From: Paracoccaceae bacterium
Lineage (GTDB): Bacteria > Pseudomonadota > Alphaproteobacteria > Rhodobacterales > Rhodobacteraceae
Reading direction: 5' to 3'
Assembly: GCA_016778765.1 (NCBI GenBank)
Contig: JADHOV010000004.1
Coordinates: 44,300 to 108,299 of the forward strand
Length of the DNA stretch: 64,000 nt
The notes beneath the pieces were generated by a model. It ran no database searches. It was given only the letters and a program-made list of their open reading frames with translations, and was not told the DNA's origin. Positions within the stretch are counted from its first letter, which is position 1; each line of letters opens with the position of its first letter. Below, piece after piece: positions 8,903-18,324 of the stretch. A program made the translations under genes and the position numbers.

Positions 8903-10720
8903 ATGAGCGAAACCCCGACCCAAGGCTATCAAGTTCTAGCGCGCAAATACCGGCCAGAAACCTTTACCGATCTTGTTGGCCAAGAGGCGATGGTGCGCAC
9001 GTTGCGCAACGCCTTTGAGGCAGATCGGATCGCGCAAGCCTTCGTGATGACAGGGATTCGCGGCACCGGCAAAACAACCACCGCGCGGATCATTGCTAAG
9101 GGTATGAATTGCATTGGCGCCGATGGCCGCGGCGGGCCCACCACCGAGCCCTGCGGCACATGCGAGCATTGTGTGGCGATTATGGAAGGCCGCCATGTAG
9201 ATGTGCTGGAAATGGATGCGGCCAGCCGGACCGGCGTTGATGATATTCGAGAAATCATCGAAAGCGTGCAGTATCGCGCCGCCAGCGCACGCTATAAGAT
9301 CTATATCATCGATGAAGTTCATATGCTGTCGACCAATGCGTTCAACGCGCTGTTGAAAACGCTGGAAGAACCCCCCGAGCATGTGAAATTTATCTTTGCC
9401 ACAACCGAAATTCGCAAAGTACCGGTCACGGTGTTGTCGCGCTGCCAGCGGTTTGACCTTCGGCGGATCGAGCCGGATGTGATGATCGCGCTCTTGAAAA
9501 AAATTGCCGCAGCCGAGCAGGCAGAAATTGCTGCCGATGCCCTCGCCCTTATCACGCGCGCCGCTGAAGGCTCAGCCCGGGATGCCACATCGCTTTTGGA
9601 TCAAGCGATCAGCCATGGCGCTGGCGAAACCTCGGCAGAGCAAGTGCGCGCTATGTTGGGGCTGGCAGATCGCGGGCGGGTGATGGATCTTTTCGAAATG
9701 ATTATGCGCGGTGATGCCGCCTCTGCGCTGAGCGAACTGGGCGGACAATATGCCGATGGTGCCAATCCTCTGGCCGTAATGCGCGATTTGGCTGAGGTTA
9801 CGCATTGGATTTCGGTTGTGAAAATAACCCCAGATGACGGAGAGGATCCAACCGTTTCTCCAGAGGAACAGATGCGCGGTTTGAGCTTGGCCAAGGCCTT
9901 GCCAATGCGCGCCCTGACCCGCATGTGGCAAATGTTGCTGACCAGTATCGAAGAAGTGTCACAAGCCCCGAACGCCATGATGGCGGCCGAAATGGCGGTG
10001 ATCCGGCTGACCCATGTGGCAGATCTTCCCAGCCCCGAAGAGTTGGTGCGAAAATTACAAGACATGTCACCCCCTCCTGCAGGGGGCGGTTTAGCCAGCA
10101 GTTCGGGCGCTGGCGCCGGCGCGGGGCTGAGCGCAGAAACCGCTTTAACTGGCAGTACGGGCGCGATTACCACCACCTCTGCGGCGCAGTCCGGGCAAAG
10201 CCCCAGCGACAATCAAAATATCTCGCCCCCAAGCGCTGTTCTTGGCGGGGCTGAACAGGCTTTGGCCCTCAATACGCAGCAGATGCTGGCCGCCTATCCC
10301 AGTTTCGATCATATTATAGATCTGATACGCGCGCAGCGCGATGTTCGGCTTTTGGTCGAAGTGGAAAATTGCGTACAGCTGGCGCGGTATCAACCGGGGC
10401 GGATTGAATTCGTGCCCACCGTTGATGCGCCTGCCGATCTTGCCCAACGGCTGGGTAGCCGGCTTCAATTATGGACGGGCCAGCGCTGGGCGGTGAGCTT
10501 GGTGAATGATGGCGGTGCCCAGACCATTGCGCGCATGCGCCGCAGCGCAGAAGAGGCCCTGAAGACAAAAGCCTTGGCGCATCCGCTTGTAAAAGCCGTG
10601 TTTGACAGCTTTCCAAAGGCGCAAATCATCGAAATCCGCACCCCTGAAGATTTAGCTGCTGAGGCGGAGACCGACGCGCTGCAGCCCGTCGAAGACGAAT
10701 GGGATCCATTCGAAGAATAA
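8903..10720 (+). CDS. dnaX: DNA polymerase III subunit tau/gamma
   Basis: Clamp-loader ATPase of the replicative polymerase, 605 residues. The AAA+ core shows GIRGTGKTTTAR (Walker A, about residue 50), a zinc module (Cys near residue 70, then CGTCEHC), DEVHMLS (Walker B, about residue 137), and LSRCQRF with the SRC sensor/Arg-finger motif. The middle third is a low-complexity Gly/Ala/Ser linker (about residues 390-450). The C-terminal region, FDHIIDLIRAQRD onward, is the tau-specific part that binds polymerase alpha and DnaB. I saw no obvious A/T slippery run for making gamma by frameshifting. The usual partners ybaB-recR are 1.8 kb downstream, separated by an opposing gene. Confidence 0.97.
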   Translation: MSETPTQGYQVLARKYRPETFTDLVGQEAMVRTLRNAFEADRIAQAFVMTGIRGTGKTTTARIIAKGMNCIGADGRGGPTTEPCGTCEHCVAIMEGRHVDVLEMDAASRTGVDDIREIIESVQYRAASARYKIYIIDEVHMLSTNAFNALLKTLEEPPEHVKFIFATTEIRKVPVTVLSRCQRFDLRRIEPDVMIALLKKIAAAEQAEIAADALALITRAAEGSARDATSLLDQAISHGAGETSAEQVRAMLGLADRGRVMDLFEMIMRGDAASALSELGGQYADGANPLAVMRDLAEVTHWISVVKITPDDGEDPTVSPEEQMRGLSLAKALPMRALTRMWQMLLTSIEEVSQAPNAMMAAEMAVIRLTHVADLPSPEELVRKLQDMSPPPAGGGLASSSGAGAGAGLSAETALTGSTGAITTTSAAQSGQSPSDNQNISPPSAVLGGAEQALALNTQQMLAAYPSFDHIIDLIRAQRDVRLLVEVENCVQLARYQPGRIEFVPTVDAPADLAQRLGSRLQLWTGQRWAVSLVNDGGAQTIARMRRSAEEALKTKALAHPLVKAVFDSFPKAQIIEIRTPEDLAAEAETDALQPVEDEWDPFEE

Positions 10721-10786
10721 GGCGAGTTGTCGTCTATTACAAAGTTTTAGATCCGTCCTGATAGGCTGAAAAAGGCGTTTGAGACG

Positions 10787-12334
10787 TCACCCAAGACGCT
10801 GCTCTAACACATGGCGCATGATCTTGCCGGTGGTGCTGCGGGGAAACTCGGATTCGGCGATAAAATGAAAGGCTTTCGGCAGCTTGTAGCGCGCAAGCCC
10901 TGTACATAGATGCCCCAGAATATCTGCCTCGCTCAAACTAGCATCTTTGCGGGCAATAAAAGCAATGGGAACTTCCCCCCAATGGCGGTGTTTCTGACGC
11001 ACAACCGCGGCCTCTAAAACCCGCGGATCTGCCAGAATAAGCCGCTCGATTTCGGCCGGGTAAATATTTTCTCCGCCCGATTTGATCAGATATTTGCGAC
11101 GATCGACAAAGCGCAATCCCCCCTCTGGGCTGCGCTTGAACATATCCCCCATATGAAACCAACCATTTCGGAAATCCTCTGCATTGGCTTTGGGGTTATT
11201 CCAATAGCCGCTGAACAATGCCGGGCTGCGGATCGCCAATTCTCCGGCCTCTCCTTCGGGCACCTCTTGATCTTGCGAATCAACCAATTTGATTTGGCAG
11301 AGCGCGCTTTGTTTTTTGTCCAAGCAGGTCGCAATGTCACCGATCCCAATATGGCCTGCAGATGCGGGGGCAAAGCCGGTTTCGGTGGCGCCGAATGTGT
11401 TTAAATAAGGCGCCTGAAAAAGCATTGTGACTTCGGCAATTTGATCCAGCGGCACCAAATCCGCCATAACGCCAACCCATTTCACAGATTTCACCCGCGA
11501 CTCTTTGGCCCGCATCGCCGCAAGAAGCGGCGCAATCATTCCGGGCATCAAAGTCAATCGCCCCAAGTTTTCAGTGGCGATCAAATCTGCAAGATGATCC
11601 GGTTGAAACCCATCCACCACAATAACGGTTCCCCCGAGTATTAAGGTTTTAAACACCGTATCCGTTGAGACCATGTGGAACAAAGGCGCCCAAGCAATAA
11701 ACGCATCCTCGGGATCTGCTGGCATATCCAGCATTTGCGTCGCGGCCCGCGCGATTTCCGCCCGATGGCTGATCAAAGCGCCTTTTGGCAGGCCGGTGGT
11801 GCCGCTTGTATAAAGAATGACGATGCCGTCTTCGGGCGTGGCACATTCCGGCACAGCGCTGCTCGAATAGCCCATCAAGGCTTTAAACCAAACATCATCG
11901 ATCATTTGAACCGGCGCGATATCGGCCAAGCTTTCTGCCTGCGCCTGATTGCGCGGCGAGGCCAGCAAAAGTCGTGGTTCAACCAAGCTCAGGCAATGGC
12001 GCAGCTCGCCAAGCGTCAAACGCCAATTCTGACAGGCCACGATGGCGCCAATTTTAGCAGCGGCCAGAAACACTTCGATATATTCAATCCGGTTTTCTGA
12101 TAAAATCGCGATACGGTCTCCGCGTGCGATGCCGCGCGCTGTGAAATAATGCGCCATGCGATTGCTGCGTTGATCAAGCTGGCGATAGCTATAGCCCGTG
12201 ACGGCATCCTTCACAGCCAGATGATCCGGACGCAAGCGGGTTTGCACCTCAATCAAGGCGCTCAATGTCAGACCTGCCGCCTGAGCGGCCAGATTGGGAT
12301 CAATCCCCGTCAATATTACCTCTTGGCCCTGCAT
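10787..12334 (-). CDS. Acyl-CoA synthetase (AMP-forming)
   Basis: Activates a carboxylic acid to its CoA thioester via an acyl-adenylate. 515 residues with the full adenylation set: P-loop YTSGTTGLPKG (about residue 173), FGATETG (A5, about residue 315), the hinge region GDMFKRS to DRRKYLIKSGGENIYPAEIE (A7-A8), and the catalytic Lys in STTGKIMRH near the C-terminus. It resembles the FadD/CaiC-like fatty- or aryl-acid group; the acid cannot be told from sequence. It lies on the opposite strand between dnaX and ybaB-recR and converges on dnaX, so it has its own promoter in the 12335-12515 gap. Confidence 0.9.
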   Translation of the reverse strand: MQGQEVILTGIDPNLAAQAAGLTLSALIEVQTRLRPDHLAVKDAVTGYSYRQLDQRSNRMAHYFTARGIARGDRIAILSENRIEYIEVFLAAAKIGAIVACQNWRLTLGELRHCLSLVEPRLLLASPRNQAQAESLADIAPVQMIDDVWFKALMGYSSSAVPECATPEDGIVILYTSGTTGLPKGALISHRAEIARAATQMLDMPADPEDAFIAWAPLFHMVSTDTVFKTLILGGTVIVVDGFQPDHLADLIATENLGRLTLMPGMIAPLLAAMRAKESRVKSVKWVGVMADLVPLDQIAEVTMLFQAPYLNTFGATETGFAPASAGHIGIGDIATCLDKKQSALCQIKLVDSQDQEVPEGEAGELAIRSPALFSGYWNNPKANAEDFRNGWFHMGDMFKRSPEGGLRFVDRRKYLIKSGGENIYPAEIERLILADPRVLEAAVVRQKHRHWGEVPIAFIARKDASLSEADILGHLCTGLARYKLPKAFHFIAESEFPRSTTGKIMRHVLEQRLG

Positions 12335-12515
12335 ATCCCTCTTCTTCCTGGGCGGTTGCGCTCACCCATAGGCTAACGTTAAATCCTGCAAGAGTGGTTT
12401 GTAAATCACCTGCAACGCAGATTGGCGATGAACGGGGCTAGCGGCCCCGTCAAAACGCTTGTTTTTGGGCGTGACACTGCGTAGGAAAGAGCATCGAAGT
12501 CAAAGGGGAAAGAAC

Positions 12516-12860
12516 ATGTTCAAAGGCTTAGGCGGCATGGGCGATATGGCCAAAATGATGAAGGCTGCAACCGAAATGCAAGGCAAAATGGCCCAAATGC
12601 AAGAGGATATGCACAACATTATCGTTACCGGTGAAGCCGGCGCGGGCTTGGTAAAAGCCAGATGCACGGCAAAGGGCGATTTGACCGGTTTGGATATCGA
12701 TAAATCTATATTTTCGGGTGATGATAAAGAAGTTGTTGAAGATCTGATTCTGGCGGCGATCAAAGATGCCCAGCAAAAAGCGGCTCAGCGCGCCAAAGAT
12801 GAAATGGGCAAAATGACAGAAGGCCTTGGCTTGCCCCCTGGGATGAACCTGCCGTTTTAA
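12516..12860 (+). CDS. ybaB: YbaB/EbfC family nucleoid-associated protein
   Basis: Small DNA-binding dimer, 114 residues, normally encoded between dnaX and recR. The ATG at 12516 has GGGGAA upstream and gives the family N-terminus MFKGLGGMGDMAKMMKA. A Met-rich helix (AATEMQGKMAQMQEDM) is followed by the conserved GEAGAGLVKARCTAKG strands and a C-terminal helix ending GLGLPPGMNLPF. The frame extends 19 codons further upstream, but those residues do not fit the family. A 51-base gap to recR suggests co-transcription. Confidence 0.93.
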   Translation: MFKGLGGMGDMAKMMKAATEMQGKMAQMQEDMHNIIVTGEAGAGLVKARCTAKGDLTGLDIDKSIFSGDDKEVVEDLILAAIKDAQQKAAQRAKDEMGKMTEGLGLPPGMNLPF

Positions 12861-12911
12861 AAGGGCGCCATAGATTTTCAGACCATATCAAAAAACGGGT
12901 AAACGCTTGCG

Positions 12912-13505
12912 ATGAGCAAAACCAAAGATATTGATGCTTTGATAGAGCTCATGGCGAAACTGCCTGGCCTGGGCCCGCGCTCTGCCCGCCGCGCGGTTTT
13001 GCATTTGATCCGCAAGCGCGCCTTATTGCTAACCCCGCTTGCCGATTTGATGCAAACGGTTGCGGTAACCGCGCAGGAATGTCTGAATTGTGGCAATATT
13101 GGGACCGAAGATATTTGCGATATTTGTCGCAACGAGCGGCGCGCCACGGGGGATCTTTGCGTGGTGGAGGATGTCGCCGATCTCTGGGCGATGGAGCGGG
13201 CGCAGGTTTTCAAAGGCCGCTACCACGTTTTGGGCGGATGCCTCTCGGCGCTGGATGCGATCGGGCCCGATGAATTGCGTATCCCTAAACTGATTGACCG
13301 CGTTAGCAGTGAAAATATCACTGAAGTGATCTTGGCGCTGAACGCCACCATCGAAGGGCAAACCACCGCGCATTATCTGGCAGATCAATTGGAAAACCGC
13401 ACCAAAGTCACCACGTTGGCGCAAGGGGTGCCCATAGGCGGTGAGTTAGATTATTTGGATGACGGCACCATCACGGCCGCCTTAAAGGCGCGCAAAGCAG
13501 TCTGA
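12912..13505 (+). CDS. recR: Recombination protein RecR
   Basis: Acts with RecF/RecO to load RecA on gapped DNA. 197 residues. An N-terminal helix-hairpin-helix ([16 protein letters not shown]) is followed by a four-Cys zinc finger ([16 protein letters not shown], about residues 57-72) and a TOPRIM domain starting at [10 protein letters not shown], with the usual Walker-B-like end. Length and order are canonical. Downstream of ybaB in the same direction. Confidence 0.97.
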   Translation: MSKTKDIDALIELMAKLPGLGPRSARRAVLHLIRKRALLLTPLADLMQTVAVTAQECLNCGNIGTEDICDICRNERRATGDLCVVEDVADLWAMERAQVFKGRYHVLGGCLSALDAIGPDELRIPKLIDRVSSENITEVILALNATIEGQTTAHYLADQLENRTKVTTLAQGVPIGGELDYLDDGTITAALKARKAV

Positions 13506-13564
13506 TTCAAAAGCGTCGCAGCGGCATCCGGCGGCTTGGGCCGAATGCGCGCAGAAAAAAGCAA

Positions 13565-14311
13565 TCAATCGTCCAGTTCAGGCTGATCGCCCTCGGGCAG
13601 ATTGAAAAAGCTATCCGCATCCAAAAAGTCATCTTCTGGCGTGTCAACAGGCTCATCTTCGCGCAGCGAAAAGGATTCTAACCCTCCAATCGCAGCCGGG
13701 ATTTTCGGTTCTGCCGGCATTGACAAAGATTGCTCAGTGCTCACCAATTTGCGACGCTCATCATCGTCCATAACAGGACCATCGGCGGCTTTTTTCGCAG
13801 CGGCTTTTTGAACAATCGCATCGAGTTCAGATTGTTTGCACAGGCCCAGCGCAACCGGATCAATCGGCTGGATGTTCGAGATATTCCAATGCGTACGTTC
13901 GCGGATGGCTTGAATCGTAGGTTTGGTTGTGCCCACCAGCTTGCCAATTTGCCCATCGGTCAATTCGGGGTGAAATTTCACCAGCCACAGAATTGACGCC
14001 GGTCTGTCCTGGCGTTTGGAGAGCGGCGTATAGCGTGGGCCGCGGCGTTTTTCTTCCCCCTGCGCGGCGGCGTTGAATTTCAGCTTCAACTTGTGCAACG
14101 GATCAGCCTCGGCCGCCGTAATCTCGGATTGCTCAAGCTGATTATTTGCAACCGGATCAAATCCTTTCACACCCGTGGCCACGTCACCATCTGCGATTCC
14201 TTGCACTTCAAGTTCGTGCATTTGAACAAAATCTGCGATCTGCTTGAACGTCAGCGTGGTATTATCGATCAGCCAAACCGCGGTCGCGCGGGCCATAATT
14301 GGTTTTGACAT
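13565..14311 (-). CDS. trcR: Cell-cycle transcriptional regulator TrcR family (DUF1013)
   Basis: Alphaproteobacterial DUF1013 protein of 248 residues, a family named TrcR from Caulobacter work. It has an N-terminal helix-turn-helix (TLTFKQIADFVQMHELEVQGI) and a second one in the middle (TDGQIGKLVGTTKPTIQAIRERTHW, written here as one domain of about 25 residues, positions about 115-140). An acidic tail follows (PEDDFLDADSF...DDE type). A strong ribosome binding site, AAGGAG, sits 8 bases before the ATG at 14311. Convergent with recR. The family is conserved and single-copy in the class; the exact regulon here is unknown. Confidence 0.9.
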   Translation of the reverse strand: MSKPIMARATAVWLIDNTTLTFKQIADFVQMHELEVQGIADGDVATGVKGFDPVANNQLEQSEITAAEADPLHKLKLKFNAAAQGEEKRRGPRYTPLSKRQDRPASILWLVKFHPELTDGQIGKLVGTTKPTIQAIRERTHWNISNIQPIDPVALGLCKQSELDAIVQKAAAKKAADGPVMDDDERRKLVSTEQSLSMPAEPKIPAAIGGLESFSLREDEPVDTPEDDFLDADSFFNLPEGDQPELDD

Positions 14312-14451
14312 AGGGTTACTCCTTGCTACATCTGGCGTTACGTAAACCTTTCCCGGAGCCTGAAGGTCAGGCTGCCTTGCGTAAGGCGGGCTTCCGGTGT
14401 CGGGGAACTTAGAGCACCTATATATAAGGCATATCGAAAAGAAAAGAGGCC

Positions 14452-15084
14452 ATGCAGAAGTTTATACAGATCCTATGTGTTGGGCTTTGGGTCTTTGCGG
14501 GCCATAGCGCAAAAGCGCAGACGTTTGATTATTACGTTTTATCGCTCAGCTGGTCGCCTAGTTGGTGCCAGTTAACCGGGCTCAAACGCGGTGCTGAACA
14601 ATGCGATGCCACGCGTGACCTTAGGTGGATTTTGCACGGGCTTTGGCCACAATATGAGAATGGCTGGCCAAAATTCTGTAAAACGGCACAGCCTGCGCCA
14701 ACGCCGAAAGAGCTTAAAACCATGCGCCCTATCATGGGCAGCCAGGGCTTGGCGTTGCATGCTTGGCGCAAGCATGGCACCTGCGCGGGCCTTTCTGTGG
14801 ATGATTATTTTCTGGCCTCGCGCGCCGCGTTTGAAGCAATTCGAAAACCAGACCCGCTGGCCCTGCCGCTTTCCGAGCAGCGCTTTGCACCGGCCAGTCT
14901 GAAAGACAGCGTTTTGCGCGATAATCCCCAATTGCAACCCAAAAACTTGCTGGTGACCTGTCGAAAAGGGTTATTGCATGAGCTGCGGATCTGTTTGGAT
15001 AAAACACTATCCCCGCGTCACTGTGGACGGGATGTTTTGAACGGCTGCTCAGAGTCTTTTATCAGCGCGCCAACACCGCCCTAG
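14452..15084 (+). CDS. Secreted ribonuclease T2
   Basis: Periplasmic or secreted endoribonuclease that cleaves RNA through a 2',3'-cyclic phosphate. 210 residues with a cleavable signal peptide ending near AKA-QTF (about residue 23). Both catalytic motifs are present: CAS-I around HGLWPQ (about residue 63) and CAS-II around WRKHGTC (about residue 105), each with its His. Several cysteines are spaced for the family disulfides (PSWC...C; C near GRDVLNGC). Its last 4 bases overlap the convergent end of the permease gene. A role in scavenging phosphorus or nucleotides is likely. Confidence 0.93.
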   Translation: MQKFIQILCVGLWVFAGHSAKAQTFDYYVLSLSWSPSWCQLTGLKRGAEQCDATRDLRWILHGLWPQYENGWPKFCKTAQPAPTPKELKTMRPIMGSQGLALHAWRKHGTCAGLSVDDYFLASRAAFEAIRKPDPLALPLSEQRFAPASLKDSVLRDNPQLQPKNLLVTCRKGLLHELRICLDKTLSPRHCGRDVLNGCSESFISAPTPP

Positions 15085-15851
15085 CCAAACGCGGCTCGGC
15101 GCAGCAAAACCAAGCCCATCACAAGCAAAACCAGCAGAGTAACCCGCCGAAACAGAGTTTGATCGATGCGCGTTTGAATCTGCACCCCAAGCCACATCCC
15201 AAGCGCCGCGGGCAGGACAAGAAGCGCCGAAAACTGCGCCGTTGCGAGGGTCAATATACCCGATCCTATATGCGCCACCACCAAGGCCACCGCGCCCAAT
15301 CCGTAAATCACGCCTTGCACCCGCATTTGTTCGATTTTATTAGTATTCAAAGCGGTCAAATACGCCACAGTTGGCGGTCCCCAAATGCCCGAAACGCCCC
15401 CCAAAAGCCCCGCGATACTGCCAAAGATAATGCTGGCCTTAGGCCCCGCGCGCATCACGGGCAAGCCAAGGCCGCATAGTTGCAAAAGTGAGAAACATAC
15501 GATCAGCCCACCCAAACTGCCCAAAAACAACATGTCTGGAAGCACCGAGGCCAGCTGAGCGCTGATCAAAACGCACACCAAGCCGGTGATCAAAAAAAGC
15601 CGAAAGCGTGTAACGGATTGCCAGGCTGCGGTGCGGCCCTGTGCAAAAGCCTGCCAGATATTGGTGATTAAGGTTGGCAGGATAAGCCCTGCCAAAGCCA
15701 ATTCTGGTCGAACGATTAAGCTGAGCCCAGCGATGAACACCATCGGCATGGCAAATCCAACCACGCCCTTGATGAACCCCGCGCAGCATCCCACACCGAT
15801 CGCAACGAACCAATGCCACTGCGACATATTGCTGACAATCACATCCATCAT
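15081..15851 (-). CDS. Sulfite exporter TauE/SafE family permease
   Basis: 256-residue polytopic membrane protein with about eight hydrophobic segments in two similar halves, each with the Gly/Pro-rich family motif (GFIKGVVGFAMP near residue 26; GLLGGVSGIWGPPTVAY in the second half). The family exports or takes up organosulfur or sulfite anions and other small acids; the substrate here cannot be read. It stands alone, convergent with RNase T2 and divergent from methylsuccinyl-CoA dehydrogenase. Confidence 0.88.
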   Translation of the reverse strand: MMDVIVSNMSQWHWFVAIGVGCCAGFIKGVVGFAMPMVFIAGLSLIVRPELALAGLILPTLITNIWQAFAQGRTAAWQSVTRFRLFLITGLVCVLISAQLASVLPDMLFLGSLGGLIVCFSLLQLCGLGLPVMRAGPKASIIFGSIAGLLGGVSGIWGPPTVAYLTALNTNKIEQMRVQGVIYGLGAVALVVAHIGSGILTLATAQFSALLVLPAALGMWLGVQIQTRIDQTLFRRVTLLVLLVMGLVLLRRAAFG

Positions 15852-16000
15852 GGGGCTTTATCACAGGTAATTCAGCGCAGTTAGGGCGAATAGTCAAGTT
15901 TACTGCGAAATTTTTGAACAAATTTCAACATTATTTTGAATTTATATTGCGCTGCAATTGCAAAAGGCTTATCAGAGGCGCAAGCAAAAGGAGCCGTGTC

Positions 16001-17692
16001 ATGCCAGATGGATCGAAGCGCAATTTTTCAGATGAAAATGTAATATTGAAAGATTTGCTCACGCTGACAAAAGCCGCAACGCAACGCGTAGAGCAATTGC
16101 TGCAACGGGCCAAGGTACATTGCCAAAGCGTGATCTGTGATGACGGGCGCGTTGATCCAGTTCGGCTTGAAACCCATCAGCTCCAAGCGCATGGCTTGGC
16201 TTGGCTGGCCACCTATACCGAATCGCTGCGTCAAATGCACAATTGGGCCGCCTCTCTGGCGGCTGAAGACCAGTTTTCATTGCCAAACCAGTTGATTTTA
16301 CAAATTGGATTTGCCGAATATCTGCAGCAAATCATCGGCGGTATCCCGATGAGTCAAAACGAGTTCTTGCGGCCGCAAGATATCGGGTTAACCCCAGAAG
16401 ACGTAGGGGATTTTCAGAAAAGCGCTGTTGTGCAGTTGATGCAAAGTGGCAATAGCCAAGCCGCAAAAACTCTTTTGGTGACGCTGATGCAAGAGGATCA
16501 AGGCAATTTGATTTTCGGCAACAGCGGGCTTGATGAAGAGCTGGAAATGATCCGCGAACAATTTCGCCGGTATACTTTGGAACGCATCGAACCGCACGCG
16601 CATGCCTGGCATTTGCAGGATGAGCTTATTCCGATGGATGTTATTGGCGATTTGGCAGAACTGGGTGTGTTTGGCCTGACAATTCCGGAAAACCTTGGCG
16701 GGTTTGGCCTCTCCAAAGCGTCGATGGCGGTTGTTTCAGAAGAGCTATCGCGCGGCTATATAGGGGTTGGGTCTTTGGCCACCCGCTCTGAAATCGCAGC
16801 TGAGCTGATTCTATGCGGCGGCACAGAAGACCAAAAAGCAAAATGGTTGCCCAAAATCGCCAGCGGCGAAACGCTTCCCACTGCGGTTTTCACAGAGCCA
16901 AATACCGGCTCTGATTTGGGCGCCTTGCGTACGCGCGCGGTAAAATCTGACGATGGCTATCGCATCACCGGCAATAAAACGTGGATCACCCATGCCTCGC
17001 GCACGCATGTGATGACCCTTTTGGCGCGCACCGATCCGCACAGCAGCGACCATCGCGGCCTGTCGATGTTTCTGGCCGAAAAAACCCCCGGCGACGATGC
17101 AGACCCATTTCCTACCCCCAATATGACGGGCGGCGAGATTGAAGTTTTGGGCTATCGCGGGATGAAAGAATACGAACTCGCGTTTGACGGGTTCAAGGTG
17201 ACATCAGAGAACCTGCTAGGTGGCGAAGAGGGTAAGGGCTTTAAGCAATTGATGCACACTTTCGAGAGCGCGCGCATTCAAACAGCGGCCCGCGCTGTGG
17301 GTGTGGCGCAATCGGCCTTGGATATATCGCTGCAATACGCGCAGGATCGCAAACAATTTGGCAAACCCATCATCGCCTTCCCGCGGGTTGCCAATAAATT
17401 GGCGATGATGGCGGTTGAAATTATGATCGCCCGCCAGCTGACCTATTTTAGCGCCTTTGAAAAAGACAATGACCGCCGCTGCGATGTAGAAGCGGGCATG
17501 GCCAAACTGATTGGTGCCCGCGTGGCCTGGTCAGCGGCGGATAATGGATTGCAGATCCATGGCGGCAACGGCTTCGCGCTGGAATATAAAATCAGCCGCA
17601 TTCTTTGCGATGCTCGAATTCTGAATATCTTTGAAGGCGCTGCAGAAATTCAGGCGCAAGTGATCGCACGGCGGGTATTGGAAGCCGCCTAA
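16001..17692 (+). CDS. mcd: (2S)-methylsuccinyl-CoA dehydrogenase
   Basis: FAD enzyme that oxidises methylsuccinyl-CoA to mesaconyl-CoA in the ethylmalonyl-CoA pathway for acetyl-CoA assimilation. 563 residues from the ATG at 16001, which has AAAGGAG at ideal spacing. The extra N-terminal domain of about 150 residues separates Mcd from ordinary acyl-CoA dehydrogenases; it contains HGLAWLATYTESLRQM and LILQIGF with GGIPMSQNE, matching the Mcd N-domain as I remember it. The dehydrogenase part shows TAVFTEPNTGSDLG, GNKTWITHA, LGYRGMKEYELAFDGF and a C-terminal FEGAAEIQAQVIARR. An open frame continues upstream to 15914 but has no ribosome binding site. Other pathway genes (ccr, ecm, mch) are not in this window. 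Confidence 0.9.
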   Translation: MPDGSKRNFSDENVILKDLLTLTKAATQRVEQLLQRAKVHCQSVICDDGRVDPVRLETHQLQAHGLAWLATYTESLRQMHNWAASLAAEDQFSLPNQLILQIGFAEYLQQIIGGIPMSQNEFLRPQDIGLTPEDVGDFQKSAVVQLMQSGNSQAAKTLLVTLMQEDQGNLIFGNSGLDEELEMIREQFRRYTLERIEPHAHAWHLQDELIPMDVIGDLAELGVFGLTIPENLGGFGLSKASMAVVSEELSRGYIGVGSLATRSEIAAELILCGGTEDQKAKWLPKIASGETLPTAVFTEPNTGSDLGALRTRAVKSDDGYRITGNKTWITHASRTHVMTLLARTDPHSSDHRGLSMFLAEKTPGDDADPFPTPNMTGGEIEVLGYRGMKEYELAFDGFKVTSENLLGGEEGKGFKQLMHTFESARIQTAARAVGVAQSALDISLQYAQDRKQFGKPIIAFPRVANKLAMMAVEIMIARQLTYFSAFEKDNDRRCDVEAGMAKLIGARVAWSAADNGLQIHGGNGFALEYKISRILCDARILNIFEGAAEIQAQVIARRVLEAA

Positions 17693-17718
17693 AGCGCGGG
17701 CGCACCCAACTGCCATGT

Positions 17719-18207
17719 CTATAGGGTCGGCGGGATATCAATGCCGCCGCGCCAGGGCTTAATATCCAAAACCGGGGTGCCGTCAAACCCGTCGGTGGCA
17801 TCGATTTCAAACCTGCCAGATGCATGATCAATGGCTAGGATTTGAACCGCCTCCATTGCGATTGGATTGGGGCGCACCGGGCTGCGCAGCGCAAAGGCAC
17901 CGCGCAACCCATCGGCATGCGCCGGTGCTTGAAGAATAATATCACGGCGCGCGCGATCAAACCAAAGCAGCAGCCAAATCAGATCACCCACCGCCAACCC
18001 GGTTAGACCCGGGCAGAATTCTGGCTGTATTTCCACCACCGCCCGCCCCGCATCACGTAGGCGGGCTTGGGTTAGGTTTTTTGGACAATTTTCCCGCTGC
18101 CAGGGCGAACGGATCACCCCAATAAAAGCCAGAGTTGCATCCGCACGCTCGGCCGGATCGGGCATCAGCACCACTTCTTGTGGACGCAGCGTTGGGTTTG
18201 GCGGCAT
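17719..18207 (-). CDS. trmO: TrmO/TsaA-type tRNA N6-methyltransferase
   Basis: Methylates t6A37 of tRNA-Thr(GGU) using S-adenosylmethionine. 162 residues forming the single beta-barrel UPF0066 domain: IGVIRSPW at the start (about residue 30), then AVVEIQPEF, LIWLLLWFDRA, LRGAFALRSPVRPNPIAM (the SAM-binding RSPxRPNPIG-like motif) and VLDIKPW at the end. It lacks the C-terminal extension of E. coli TrmO, as is common. Convergent with mcd. Confidence 0.88.
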   Translation of the reverse strand: MPPNPTLRPQEVVLMPDPAERADATLAFIGVIRSPWQRENCPKNLTQARLRDAGRAVVEIQPEFCPGLTGLAVGDLIWLLLWFDRARRDIILQAPAHADGLRGAFALRSPVRPNPIAMEAVQILAIDHASGRFEIDATDGFDGTPVLDIKPWRGGIDIPPTL

Positions 18208-18324
18208 GCGAACCTCTTGGATGAATGCGCTCTCATATCAGTGTCAATAAATCTGAGCAAAAGTCAAAACATGCCGCAGCCGGTTTTTCGGCCAGAACGC
18301 ACCCAAAATGTAACATTCCGCCCC

